From: Methanomicrobia archaeon
GTDB lineage: Archaea > Halobacteriota > Bog-38 > Methanoflorentales > Methanoflorentaceae
Reading direction: 5' to 3'
NCBI GenBank assembly: GCA_015660915.1
Contig: JACTTZ010000011.1
Span: 1-64,000 of the forward strand
Length of the DNA: 64,000 nt
Under the pieces are notes generated by a model that worked only from the letters and a program-made list of their open reading frames with translations, was not told the origin of the DNA and made no database searches. The translations under genes and the position numbers were made by a program. This document shows positions 40,465-51,083 of this stretch, piece after piece (position 1 is the stretch's first letter; each line of letters begins with the position of its first letter).

Positions 40465-41226
40465 TCAGGTTCCCACTTCGGCCATATAGATCAGCTCGTT
40501 ACGACTTTCTTTCACCGCTTCGTAATCATTTACTTCGATTATCGCTTTGTTTATCCCTCGAAGCTGCTCCCAATCTATCGTTCCCTCACCGATTGGAAGG
40601 TGCTGATCACGCTGACCGTCGTTATCGCTCACATGGTGGTATGCTATTTTAACGTCGGCTTGCAAGAACTCTCTTACCGCGTTATTCGTGTGTGCGTGTC
40701 CTACGTCGATAGTCGCTAGTGTACCGCACGTTTCGACGAATAGCTTATGTTGCGCCACGTCAGTGCAGAAGTATTTCGAGTTGCGTGGCATATTCTCAAT
40801 AGCAGGTTCTATTCCAACGTCTTTGGCGTACTCTGCCCACTTTTCAAGGCCGTGCAGCGCTACCTCAAGTGATCTTATCGTTAGTCTTTCACTTATTCTC
40901 TTGACGTAACCTGGGTGTGTCGTTACCGTCGAAGCGTCTATCGAGGCTGCAAGATCCACCGTCTCATTGAGTTGTTTAAAAGTCTCTTCGCGGATTCCGG
41001 CGTTTACACTAGCGGGATTGAGATCTACCGTTGGTGAATGAATCGTCAGCTCAATATTATATTGGGATAAAATTTCGAACTGGGCGATGTTCTTTCGAGC
41101 GTAGCGCGGAAGGTACGGGCCTTCACAAAGCAGTTCGACTACGTCAAATCCGTCTGCGTAGGCTCTTTCGACGATCTTGTCAAAAGAGAGGTCAAACAAA
41201 GCAAGTGCAGTGAATCCCACCTTCAT
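40465..41226 (-). CDS. Xylose-isomerase-like TIM-barrel protein (sugar phosphate isomerase/epimerase family)
   Basis: A 253-residue AP-endonuclease-2/xylose-isomerase-type barrel. Metal-ligand blocks include LTIHSPTVDLNPAS, VTTHPGYVKRISERL, PAIENMPRNSKYFC, TLATIDVGHAHTNNAV and YHHVSDNDGQRDQHLPIGEG. Substrate is unknown; family members act on sugars or abasic DNA. It is downstream of the nucleotidyltransferase-cupin gene on the same strand. A T-run lies in the 130-base gap between them, so co-transcription is uncertain. Confidence 0.8.
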   Translation of the reverse strand: MKVGFTALALFDLSFDKIVERAYADGFDVVELLCEGPYLPRYARKNIAQFEILSQYNIELTIHSPTVDLNPASVNAGIREETFKQLNETVDLAASIDASTVTTHPGYVKRISERLTIRSLEVALHGLEKWAEYAKDVGIEPAIENMPRNSKYFCTDVAQHKLFVETCGTLATIDVGHAHTNNAVREFLQADVKIAYHHVSDNDGQRDQHLPIGEGTIDWEQLRGINKAIIEVNDYEAVKESRNELIYMAEVGT

Positions 41227-41356
41227 ATAAAAAAATGGGCAAACAACCGTGTAACGTAATAGCTTGCGCTTCTACGTTTAAGTTCGTTTAATTCCGATGC
41301 GGGCAGCAATCATACCTTCCACTAAAACTCACGGAAGAAGCGCAAAACGACATTGA

Positions 41357-42355
41357 CTAGCGCGCAGGATAATAGTCTTCTACTCGGACGATGTCGTCGT
41401 AACCAAATGGTGTTGAAACGCTATGCATTAGAGAGTTTTCTGTGGCCACAATTTTGTGCAAAGCCCCGCTTGGAATATTAATGGTATCGTTTCTTCCGAA
41501 GGCCTCTTTTTTATGCTCAAATTGCACGTAACACGAGCCTTCAAGCATGTAAATCGATTCTTCCTTTTCTTTGTGGTAATGATATGAGGTCGAGTAACCC
41601 TCCTTTATATACATCTCCTTAGTGAGATAATTCTCCGTGCTAATGAGTACCTTTTCATACCCCCACGGTTTGTCAGTCCTGTTCGCGTATTCTTTCTTTA
41701 TCTCTTCAAGATCTTTGGTTGTATCTATCGACATCCAAAACGTATTTTCCTTGTAATATCCGAGTTGGTTAGTGTCAGCTAAAAAAGGGAATACTGTTTT
41801 TTCGATCTCTCCCGTTTCAAAATTGCTAAAAGGAACGTCGGAGTCGAGGAGGTAGATTCCTCCGTTGATGTAATATTCGAGGAGCGGCTTCTCCTTAAAA
41901 GAGCGTATGTGGTCTTCCCCCAGTTCAACAATGCCGTAGGGGCTACGCATTTTAGTAACAAACATCATAGCTTTGAAATCACTAGACCCGTATTTCTTCA
42001 TCATCTTCTTCAGATTGATGTCGGAAACAACGTCTCCGTTCCGAATCAACACAGTCTCTTTATCGTTCAGCAAATCGATCCCGAGTTTTATTGCATTAAG
42101 CGTGCCTAATGGTTTGTCTTCTACGGAGTATTGAATTTTCATGCCACGATAACCATCACCATAACGTTCCTCGATCTTTTCGCTTAAGTGCCCGGTGAGC
42201 AGTATAACGCTCTCGATATCACTGTTAGCCATATCGTAGAGCTGTCGATCTAGAATAGTGTAATCATCTGTGATATCTATCAGTGGCTTCGGTATGTCTT
42301 CAGTATAAGGTTTAAGTCGCTTGCCATACCCGCCGCAGAGAATCATGCCTATCAT
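41357..42355 (-). CDS. Sugar nucleotidyltransferase fused to a cupin domain
   Basis: The 332-residue chain starts MIGMILCGGYGKRLKPYTED, the nucleotide-binding loop of NDP-sugar pyrophosphorylases, and has DKPLGTLNAIKLGIDLL, VLIRNGDVVSDINLKKM, SPYGIVELGEDHIRSFKEKP and FWMSIDTTKDLEEIKKEY. From about residue 225 a cupin follows: WGYEKVLISTENYLTKEMYI, then SYHYHKEKEESIYMLEGSCY with the metal His/Glu set, typical of mannose-6-P isomerase type II tails. GGAAG 6 bases before ATG 42355 sets the start over the longer frame. A sugar nucleotide for glycans or N-linked sugars is likely. Confidence 0.85.
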   Translation of the reverse strand: MIGMILCGGYGKRLKPYTEDIPKPLIDITDDYTILDRQLYDMANSDIESVILLTGHLSEKIEERYGDGYRGMKIQYSVEDKPLGTLNAIKLGIDLLNDKETVLIRNGDVVSDINLKKMMKKYGSSDFKAMMFVTKMRSPYGIVELGEDHIRSFKEKPLLEYYINGGIYLLDSDVPFSNFETGEIEKTVFPFLADTNQLGYYKENTFWMSIDTTKDLEEIKKEYANRTDKPWGYEKVLISTENYLTKEMYIKEGYSTSYHYHKEKEESIYMLEGSCYVQFEHKKEAFGRNDTINIPSGALHKIVATENSLMHSVSTPFGYDDIVRVEDYYPAR

Positions 42356-42519
42356 ATGAATCTTCCATTGGTTCTGCGTCAACTTTAGTTTTTCTGTCGA
42401 TGAAAAAGAGGCGCTGGTTCCACGCGACGTGAACTAGCATTATGAAAAAAAGCGACTGCTAAGCACTATCATTTGTATGTCGAAAATAATAAGAAAAAAA
42501 TCGGCGGGGCTCAGTTTAG

Positions 42520-42843
42520 TTACCCACAACCGCCGCCGCACGAGCCGCACCCAGCGAGGCTCGGGTGTTTGATAGTAAATCCCTTCCCGAACAGTGGGTC
42601 ATCCACAAAATCGATTTCGGCGCCGTCGAGTGCGGCTTCTACGTTCTTCTCTACGAACATTTTGACCCCATTCGACTCTCGCACGTCTTCTCCCGTCGTA
42701 GGATTTTCGTCGAGAGACATTGTATACTGCGGTCCGCCGCAGCCCATTCCGCCGTATGATATCCTTAAACCATACTCGGACTTGCCTTCCTTTACGAGGA
42801 GGTCTTTTAACTCTTTTGCTGCAGTTTCTGTGACTTCAATCAT
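42520..42843 (-). CDS. HesB/IscA-type iron-sulfur protein
   Basis: A 107-residue A-type Fe-S carrier. It begins MIEVTETAAKELKDLLVKEG, with GLRISYGGMGCGGPQYTMSL (conserved Cys in GMGCGGPQY). The C-terminal Cys signature is extended: GCGSCGGGCG instead of the usual CGCG. A-type proteins hold or transfer Fe-S clusters. It stands alone here. Confidence 0.85.
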   Translation of the reverse strand: MIEVTETAAKELKDLLVKEGKSEYGLRISYGGMGCGGPQYTMSLDENPTTGEDVRESNGVKMFVEKNVEAALDGAEIDFVDDPLFGKGFTIKHPSLAGCGSCGGGCG

Positions 42844-42920
42844 TTTAAACTCCTATATTTTTCTCTCTCGTCGCAAGTATTTAAAGCTACGCAGCACGCG
42901 TAGCGCAGCTCAAATCTACT

Positions 42921-42930
42921 ACTAAAAAAA
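42921..42930 (-). terminator. T-tract terminator of the thermosome gene
   Basis: On the minus strand, TTTTTTT directly follows the thermosome stop by about 17 bases, after a C/T-rich stretch. T-tracts alone are sufficient for archaeal RNA polymerase termination. Confidence 0.45.
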
Positions 42931-42946
42931 GAGGGAGAGGCGGTTT

Positions 42947-44635
<1,689 letters not shown>

Positions 44636-44700
44636 TTTTTCTCTCCGTATACTATGATTAGTCCCATTGTGTATAGGTTCGGCCTTAACTATGCAGAAAG

Positions 44701-44712
44701 TTCTATAAAAGC
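44701..44712 (-). promoter_or_regulatory. Thermosome promoter
   Basis: On the minus strand GCTTTTATAGAA is a TATA box, placing the start near 44676 and giving a 40-base leader with an SD at the end. A nine-A run at 44720-44728 (T-tract on the minus strand) ends the upstream HTH gene just before it. Confidence 0.5.
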
Positions 44713-44746
44713 GTTGCGTAAAAAAAAAGGTCAACCAGAAGCGTGA

Positions 44747-45688
44747 CTACTCTTCTGATCGCTCTCTCACGAGGTGCACGAGTTCAGTCGAACTGTCCAA
44801 ATCTTCAAGCTCTTGCAAGCGCACGATAACGGTGTCAAAAATCCTTAGACACTTAGGTTCTTCGTCGGTGATGTATAGTGAGTGAGCGGAAACGACTCGC
44901 GATATGCTGCTCATCAGTTCAGCCCGTTTTACCATTAGAGTCGCATTTTTACTGATTCCAGTGAGTAGGGTCTCTTCCTTGGTCTGCGACAGCATGTCAA
45001 ACGGGGCTTGAAACATGGGCAACACGGTAAAGCCTAAGTCAACGAGCAGTGATATAGCTTGTTTCTCAATGGGTGGCAACGTGTCAGCCTTCGTTGTTTC
45101 TGCATGGAAGGCGTGTCGCGTAAGAAGGCTTATCGGCACAGCAAGCGGTACGTCGAGAACTGCCTCAAGCCTTATAGCTATTTCCACCTTAGCATCCATC
45201 CCTTCTTCATATTTGCGAATACTTCTTCGCGAAACCCCGAGTTGCGAAGCTATTGCTCCCAAAGAAAGGTTCATGCGACTGCGAGCCGCATAGAGGGCCT
45301 GTTCATCTAGTTTGACGTACAGTCCTCCAGGAGCTGCATAGATGAGTGGTGGGAACTCATCGATGAAAAAGTCCGAAAGCGTGTCGACGTTAACAGCAGG
45401 AATTCCATAACGTACATAGACGGCGCCCGCTTGGAGTTCGTGATTTCGTGCTTTTTCGCCGACCAGTAAAGGTGACGCATAGAAGTACTCGGCCAACTTC
45501 TTCAGTTCTAAGGCGGTATCTTCGCTTAATCCATCGATATTTGAAAGCATTTTTAGAAAAAGCAGAATCGTGCCTCTTCTGGCGGTGATATCGAAACATC
45601 TGGAACGAACATCGCATCTCTTCGATGTGACGAATCCAGCCATATGTAGTACTTCTGTCGTTTGATCCACCAAGAGATCCTGGCGCAT
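44747..45688 (-). CDS. Archaeal HTH-type transcriptional regulator (COG1395-like)
   Basis: A 313-residue protein. The central XRE-like HTH is about 132-160: SRMNLSLGAIASQLGVSRRS and IRKYEEGMDAKVEIAIRL. The N-terminal ~120 residues resemble a restriction-endonuclease-like or ligand fold, as in this family. It matches the archaeal group annotated putative HTH-type regulatory protein. Its neighbour downstream is the thermosome, which has its own promoter; a regulatory link is only suggested by position. Confidence 0.85.
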   Translation of the reverse strand: MRQDLLVDQTTEVLHMAGFVTSKRCDVRSRCFDITARRGTILLFLKMLSNIDGLSEDTALELKKLAEYFYASPLLVGEKARNHELQAGAVYVRYGIPAVNVDTLSDFFIDEFPPLIYAAPGGLYVKLDEQALYAARSRMNLSLGAIASQLGVSRRSIRKYEEGMDAKVEIAIRLEAVLDVPLAVPISLLTRHAFHAETTKADTLPPIEKQAISLLVDLGFTVLPMFQAPFDMLSQTKEETLLTGISKNATLMVKRAELMSSISRVVSAHSLYITDEEPKCLRIFDTVIVRLQELEDLDSSTELVHLVRERSEE

Positions 45689-45810
45689 TGTTGTCGTTCT
45701 CCTAGGCGCTTACTAGCTGTTCGAGCTCACTGACTACTCCACTTCGCTCTATATGTTCAAAAAGCTACTTATATACTTCTATCGATAAAAAAACGAGGCA
45801 CTTCACCAAC

Positions 45811-47067
45811 ATGCTGATTGGCATTGACGATACCGACTCAAAGCGTGGCATGTGCACGACTTACCTGGGAACCGTGTTAAAAAAAGCGCTTGAGCGGGAA
45901 CTGAACGAACCTGTTGGGCTTCGCTTAGTACGGCTCAATCCAACAATACGCTTCAAGACCAGAGGAAATGCCTCGATATGTGTGTCCCTCAAGCATTCGT
46001 ATGACGTCCTTGATATCGTGCGCAAGCACATTGAAAGAATGGCACATCTTGATGATGAGAGCACGCATCCAGGGGCAGTGTTTTTTGATGCTGAAATAAC
46101 CCCGCCAGATATCCAGTCCTTCGCGCATGATGCTATGCACGCAGAGCTTAGCATAGGCGAGGCGACAGCACTCATCGAAAAGTACGGGTTAGATTTTTTA
46201 TCATTTAAGAGCGGTCGAGGCTTGATCGGGGCGCTCGCTGCCATAGGTACCACTCTTGGCGAGGAATCCACGTATGAGCTTGTTGCATATCGTTTTGCGG
46301 AGAACTTTGGAAAAAAACGATATATAAATGCGGACTCAGTCCGCCGCGCGGACTTAGCTACTTACCCTTATACGTGGGATACCGTTGATTACCAAAATAA
46401 AGCCATCGTATTCGCGCCGCACTCTTCCGATCCGATATTATATGGGATCAGAGGAGAAGATCCCCATCAAATACTCTCAGCGCAGCGCAAGATTATTTCA
46501 GAACCCTTCGAATACCTAACGCTTTACAGAACAAATCAGGGGACAGATGCGCACGTCAGGCGCGCTCAAATTCGGGATCTGGAAGAAGGCCGCTCCTACA
46601 TCGTGACTGCAACGGTAATTAGCGAACCGTACACAATAGCTGGCGGACACACGTTTGTCCGAGTGAAAGACGATAGTGGCGCATTGTTATGTGCCGCATT
46701 CGAGCCGACGAAACAATTCAGAGCCACAGTTCGTAAATTGCGTTTTGGCGATGAGCTGATCGTTCAAGGCAGCTACATCGAGAGCTGTCTTCATTTGGAG
46801 AAGCTACAAGTTGTGGAACTGAGCGATCAATACAAAAGTGCAAATCTCATTTGCTGCAACAAGAGCATGAAGTCGCTAGGGCGTGAGCAGGGATTTAGAT
46901 GCGCCAAGTGCAAGACCGTAGACAGAGCACGACATAGGGGCCAAGTGTCGGAAAAAAGAACAGTTACGATAGGAGCATATGAAGTTACACCATCAGCGAG
47001 ACGACATCTCGCAGCGCCGCTCATCAGGAGGCGTAATCGAGGTTATACTGTGTTTCCTAGCAGATAA
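45811..47067 (+). CDS. tiaS: tRNA(Ile2) 2-agmatinylcytidine synthetase
   Basis: A 418-residue archaeal TiaS that attaches agmatine to C34 of tRNA-Ile2 so it reads AUA. It begins MLIGIDDTDSKRGMCTTYLG (catalytic Asp pair), with RLVRLNPTIRFKTRGNASI, LSFKSGRGLIGALAAIG and DPILYGIRGEDPHQILSAQR. An OB-fold follows (about 245-330, GGHTFVRVKDDSG), and the zinc ribbon is LICCNKSMKSLGREQGFRCA KCK (read as one piece). A TATA element (TTATATA) lies about 35 bases before the ATG. Confidence 0.93.
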   Translation: MLIGIDDTDSKRGMCTTYLGTVLKKALERELNEPVGLRLVRLNPTIRFKTRGNASICVSLKHSYDVLDIVRKHIERMAHLDDESTHPGAVFFDAEITPPDIQSFAHDAMHAELSIGEATALIEKYGLDFLSFKSGRGLIGALAAIGTTLGEESTYELVAYRFAENFGKKRYINADSVRRADLATYPYTWDTVDYQNKAIVFAPHSSDPILYGIRGEDPHQILSAQRKIISEPFEYLTLYRTNQGTDAHVRRAQIRDLEEGRSYIVTATVISEPYTIAGGHTFVRVKDDSGALLCAAFEPTKQFRATVRKLRFGDELIVQGSYIESCLHLEKLQVVELSDQYKSANLICCNKSMKSLGREQGFRCAKCKTVDRARHRGQVSEKRTVTIGAYEVTPSARRHLAAPLIRRRNRGYTVFPSR

Positions 47068-47151
47068 AACGGTACGAGCCGCGGATGTGAGGCTGACGTG
47101 CGATGCGTCCAAGGACGCTCGACATAGCGAAAAGCGAGGAGCTTGAGCGAG

Positions 47152-48105
47152 ATGCGGAGAAAACTTGGGAAGGAGATTCTTAGGGCGTTGAGCCGATTCA
47201 ACGGAAATATCATTCACTTGACGCACACGGATTTGGATGCCGTTTGCTGTGACGCCATTTTTCGAAGGAAATATGGAGATGTGCTAACGATTTTTTCTTC
47301 GGTTCAAGATTACAGCTCATACTTAGACCTCTTTGCCCAGGTTCAAAAAGCAACGAACCTCACGCTATGTCTGTCCGACCTTGGCGGTAGGGAGGGTGCG
47401 GTTGAATCAGTTGCACGGCTAAAACGTAATGGGTGGCGTATTGAGTGGCGCGACCATCACGTTTGGGACGTGCGCGTTTTCAAGGATGTTACACGGACTA
47501 TCGACTATTTGTGCGTCAATCGCGAACTATGTGCCTGTGAACTCGCGTGCAAGGACCTACTAGAAAGCGACCCGATCGCTCAGGAAATTGCAGCGATAGG
47601 GAGGGATAGGGACTTTTGGGTTAACAAGGACCGGCGTTCTGACGTGCTTTCGACTGCGATAAGTGATACTGCGTCGCGAGAGAAGCTTGCATCGAAAATG
47701 TCGCGCGGAATTTTCACTGATGCCGAGATCGAGGGCATGTATACTGTGCAGATGGATCGGAAGAATAAGGTTATGAACAATGCGCTGCGACAGTCGGCTC
47801 TGTTTGATCATACGGCGGTTACAATCAGCAGGGGGTACTCGAGCGACGTAGCTGCGATGCTGAGGGACCGATATCAGTCAAGAACGGAGCTATTGTTGAG
47901 AGCTAATGGTGTTTTCTCTGTAAGAACGGTCGCTCCTGTGAGCAACCAAATTGCAATGCTGTTTGATGGTGGCGGGCATCCACACGCTGCTGGTGGCAAT
48001 CTGCATTTTACGATCGCTGAAAAGGTAGGACTTCGACTCTTCGCGTATCGCCTTAAGAAGGTGCGTGAACTCATCGAGGCAGCTTCGAGGTTCGATCAGT
48101 CTTGA
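47152..48105 (+). CDS. DHH-superfamily phosphoesterase
   Basis: A 317-residue protein with DHH/NrnA-like features: NIIHLTHTDLDAVCCDAIFR (DxD metal motif at the start), CLSDLGGREGAVESVARL, EWRDHHVWDVRVFKD (the DHH motif) and GRDRDFWVNKDR. The DHHA1 end is LFDGGGHPHAAGGNLHF. It probably degrades small nucleotides or short RNA/DNA. ATG 47152 has GAGGAG 10 bases upstream. A TTG 9 bases earlier is a weaker choice. Confidence 0.82.
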   Translation: MRRKLGKEILRALSRFNGNIIHLTHTDLDAVCCDAIFRRKYGDVLTIFSSVQDYSSYLDLFAQVQKATNLTLCLSDLGGREGAVESVARLKRNGWRIEWRDHHVWDVRVFKDVTRTIDYLCVNRELCACELACKDLLESDPIAQEIAAIGRDRDFWVNKDRRSDVLSTAISDTASREKLASKMSRGIFTDAEIEGMYTVQMDRKNKVMNNALRQSALFDHTAVTISRGYSSDVAAMLRDRYQSRTELLLRANGVFSVRTVAPVSNQIAMLFDGGGHPHAAGGNLHFTIAEKVGLRLFAYRLKKVRELIEAASRFDQS

Positions 48106-49103
48106 CGAAACGTCTTGCTGCTGCGTAACTCGGCGACTAGCTGAAACACCTCTTCCGGATCATAGATCTCCTTGAATTCCATTGTGTGACCACTATGAGT
48201 CTCTATGACCAGATTTCCCGTCTTTAACAGCCTTCCTGACAAGCTCTGTTCTTTAGTTTGTCTCGAAACCAGATTTAACGGTATATTCGCTGTGTTTTTG
48301 AAAAATAGACCTTTTTCTATGTATATATCGCGCGCAGTGATAGCGTATCTCTCTGAACGGACAGCAATTCCGGTTCGGCCAGCAACAAAGAGGAAAAGCA
48401 AGACCGCCACCCCCCTAAGCGCCGTCGCGATCAGACTGACGTCAATAAAGCTGCCCACAAAAAAAGACCCGAAGAGAAGGGCTGCCAAGAGCAGTATCAC
48501 TCCCTTGTACTCCAGCATGCAACCTACGATACTCGGTCGCCCCAGATACAAGAGCTCGTCATCATCGATCTTCAATCCGCCTTTGCTGACTGGATACGCA
48601 GGACGGGCGCTTAAGGGTTTTTTGCCTAGTTGAGGTTTGAAAAAAGTGCGGTCGTGAGTGACCTGTGAAGCGCGTGACGCAGCGCCGGAGCGGTAGTTGA
48701 CGTAACTTGTCAGATAATCATGCATCTCCTCTGAGAGCGCTAAGGCGGTCTTGGCAATTTCGGGGCCGATCTTGATCTTCTGAAAAGCAACGATGCCCGC
48801 ATCCCACCAGTAGTCTAACGAATCTACATCTCTTTCTATTTGGGCACGCAAAGTCGGGCGGAAAGTGTAACGTCCTTGCCTTCTATATTCATCTCGCAGG
48901 CATAGCTGATACAATTCTTTGATTTGACGTGCATTTAGAATGACTTCTTCAAAGTCCCCTGACTGATAGAAACGTCGCGCTTTTTCAATGAGTCGACCTA
49001 ACGCGCGCACAGCTGTAGCGAACTCAGGCGTTGACGGCGAGAGCGCAGTAACGCCGTTTCTTTCACGTTGATCTTCCCAGTAATCCCTGCCATAACCGCT
49101 CAT
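48096..49103 (-). CDS. Membrane protein with bacterial-PH (YdbS/T-type) domain
   Basis: A 335-residue protein. The soluble N-terminal part (about 1-185) is helical and charged (EFATAVRALGRLIEKARRFY and later FKPQLGKKPLSARP). Two adjacent membrane spans lie at about 199-245 (YKGVILLLAALLFGSFFVGS and ALRGVAVLLFLFVAGR). The last ~90 residues are a bPH2-like domain: SERYAITARDIYIEKGLFFK, ANIPLNLVSRQTKEQSLSGR and VIETHSGHTMEFKEIYDPEE. A membrane-linked structural role is likely, and no closer function is known. It overlaps the DHH gene tail-to-tail by 10 bases. Confidence 0.72.
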   Translation of the reverse strand: MSGYGRDYWEDQRERNGVTALSPSTPEFATAVRALGRLIEKARRFYQSGDFEEVILNARQIKELYQLCLRDEYRRQGRYTFRPTLRAQIERDVDSLDYWWDAGIVAFQKIKIGPEIAKTALALSEEMHDYLTSYVNYRSGAASRASQVTHDRTFFKPQLGKKPLSARPAYPVSKGGLKIDDDELLYLGRPSIVGCMLEYKGVILLLAALLFGSFFVGSFIDVSLIATALRGVAVLLFLFVAGRTGIAVRSERYAITARDIYIEKGLFFKNTANIPLNLVSRQTKEQSLSGRLLKTGNLVIETHSGHTMEFKEIYDPEEVFQLVAELRSSKTFRQD

Positions 49104-49108
49104 GTGCT

Positions 49109-49849
49109 TTACGCAATTCCTAGTATCCTATGCATTTGCGGTATGACTCTCACCTGATTTAAATGCGCAGCAGCAGCATCCATGAGTCGAAAGAGCCGAC
49201 CATTATCCGGTGGGAGAGTTTTGGAATGGGGTGTGACTGGCTGGAGTACAAGCAGCAGATTGTTGTCAATTGTCGCGAGGCGTTGCGCCACAAGTTCAAT
49301 CGTCTCACTCAACGTTTCCTTTAACACTACGACTTTAACAAAAACGTGAGCTTGGGAATTATGGAAACACTCGATGGTGCGCAGTTCCTCGCGTAGCAAC
49401 AAGTCGTAAGTGGCGGTAGCTCTGTGCTCGGGCAGCTTGATGTCGCACGCGGCAACATGCACAGCATCTTTGAGCCGTTGGGCCTCGCGCGAAAACATCC
49501 CATTAGTTTCGAGGTACAGAGGCCCGAAGAACTCGTCTGCAAGCTCTAAAACAAAATCGGTGTGCAGCAATGGTTCGCCGCCGGTCAGGCTGAGATATTT
49601 TGTCGAAGGCTTCCACAGGCTTTCGACGAGTTTTGCGAGATCCTTCGCTGAAACTGGGTTCCTAAGAGAATGCATGGCATTGCTTGTCACTTGGCGGACG
49701 CTTTCAAAGAGTTTCGCACTCCTGGAATCACAATAGACGCAAGTGAGCGGACATCCCTGAAATCTCACAAAGAGTTGGCGCGTCCCTACGTAAGGTCCCT
49801 CGCCTTGTATCGAATCAAACACTTCGTAAACATTTGCTTTGGCTGCCAT
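49109..49849 (-). CDS. queE: 7-carboxy-7-deazaguanine synthase QueE
   Basis: From ATG 49849 a 246-residue radical-SAM enzyme. It begins MAAKANVYEVFDSIQGEGPY and carries the cluster motif GCPLTCVYCDS (CxxxCxxC). LSLTGGEPLLHTDFVLEL and LYLETNGMFS follow. It converts 6-carboxy-tetrahydropterin to CDG in the archaeosine/queuosine route. The start is chosen 15 bases after the queC stop because the longer frame would cross most of the queC end. queC is the upstream partner. Confidence 0.92.
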   Translation of the reverse strand: MAAKANVYEVFDSIQGEGPYVGTRQLFVRFQGCPLTCVYCDSRSAKLFESVRQVTSNAMHSLRNPVSAKDLAKLVESLWKPSTKYLSLTGGEPLLHTDFVLELADEFFGPLYLETNGMFSREAQRLKDAVHVAACDIKLPEHRATATYDLLLREELRTIECFHNSQAHVFVKVVVLKETLSETIELVAQRLATIDNNLLLVLQPVTPHSKTLPPDNGRLFRLMDAAAAHLNQVRVIPQMHRILGIA

Positions 49850-49863
49850 TTCCCGGACTCGGA

Positions 49864-50550
49864 TCAACGACTTCTTAGCCGTTTCAACAAGGGGTCTTCC
49901 TTGCCTATTGCCTTGAAGGCACGGCTTCTGCGGAGGCACGATTCGCATAAGCGGCACGGAGCGCTCTCTGCAGCGTAGCAGGACCACGACCATTCGAGGG
50001 GCGCTCCAATACGCAACCCGAGTGACGCGATCTCTGCTTTTTCGTATTCTATCAATGGCGCAACAACGTCGACTTTGGTTAGGGTGGCGTATTTTAATGC
50101 TTGGTTGAAGGAAGCTACGAAATCGGCTGAGTTATCTGGGAATGTCTTGGCCTCTTCTTTGTTAAATCCGACGATAACAGTCTTGCAGCCATAATTTTCG
50201 CTAAAAGCGGTCGCTATAGACAGGAAAACTACGTTGCGCGCAGGCACCCAAACCGCTCTTGCCGTTTCACGCACTGCCGCTAGGTCTTCCAGCATCTCGT
50301 CGCTCAGCTCTGGCGGTTTAGTATTTTCGGTAAGGGCACCGACAAAACTCTTATACCACGGCAGTTTGATGATGTGATGGTTAACGCCATACATCGCGCA
50401 TATTTTGGCAGCGTATTCGATCTCTACGCTGTGCGCCTGCTGCGCATAATCAAACGTTAAGCATGTTATCTCATCGTAGCTGTCATAGGCGAGCTTGAAC
50501 GATACGACTGAGTCTAAGCCTGCTGACAGCAAAACGACGGTTCGTGACAT
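49864..50550 (-). CDS. queC: 7-cyano-7-deazaguanine synthase QueC
   Basis: A 228-residue ATP-pyrophosphatase-fold enzyme that makes preQ0 for archaeosine in tRNA. The PP-loop is VVLLSAGLDSVVSFKLAYD (SGGxDS type), with VWVPARNVVFLSIATAFSE and VIVGFNKEEAKTFPDNSADF. The zinc site is CYAAESAPCRLCESC (about 193-207, ends with RR). It forms an operon with queE. Confidence 0.94.
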   Translation of the reverse strand: MSRTVVLLSAGLDSVVSFKLAYDSYDEITCLTFDYAQQAHSVEIEYAAKICAMYGVNHHIIKLPWYKSFVGALTENTKPPELSDEMLEDLAAVRETARAVWVPARNVVFLSIATAFSENYGCKTVIVGFNKEEAKTFPDNSADFVASFNQALKYATLTKVDVVAPLIEYEKAEIASLGLRIGAPLEWSWSCYAAESAPCRLCESCLRRSRAFKAIGKEDPLLKRLRSR

Positions 50551-50619
50551 CGTGAAGCCTCACACGCGCACGTCACTATTGGGCAAAGCATTAATTAAAA
50601 TTGTCTATTATGTACCTAT

Positions 50620-50892
50620 ATGCGCAAAACTGCAGAGATTCTTGTTTTCGGCTATGTGCAGGCCGTGGGTTACCGCCTCTTTACCAAACGGTATGCCGAC
50701 CATCTCGGCGTTACCGGCTTTGTACAGAACCTACCTGATGGCTCAGTGAAAGTTTTGGCATCTGGCGCTGAAGCTGACCTAACATCCTTGATCGAGAAGC
50801 TGCGAGAGGGTCCGCGGGCGGCAATGGTCAGAAATGTAAAAGTTAACTGGCGGGAGAGAGAAAGAGCTTACACAGAATTCGTCATGATCTGA
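50620..50892 (+). CDS. acyP: Acylphosphatase
   Basis: A 90-residue alpha/beta sandwich: ILVFGYVQAVGYRLFTKRYA (the GxVQxVxxR loop with catalytic Arg) and GVTGFVQNLPDGSVKVLASG (catalytic Asn). The end is a beta edge, AYTEFVMI. It hydrolyses acyl phosphates. An AT-rich TATA candidate (ATTAATTAAAATT) about 30 bases upstream suggests a short-leader transcript. The following 190 bases hold no gene. Confidence 0.92.
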   Translation: MRKTAEILVFGYVQAVGYRLFTKRYADHLGVTGFVQNLPDGSVKVLASGAEADLTSLIEKLREGPRAAMVRNVKVNWRERERAYTEFVMI

Positions 50893-51083
50893 GTGGTGCT
50901 GTTGCTAAACCTATTGCTCTAGCCGGGGCCGGTTTAAAGGCAAAAGTGCTCTGTGCGCTGTTAAAGTCTCCAAGTCGTTCGCGAGAGTCTGGGATGCTTG
51001 AGCAGGCACTTCCTGACGGCCGGTCGCTAAAGCCAAACGTTTTTTTTAAAACGGTGGTTCGCTTTGGCGCGGCGCTTTGCTGG

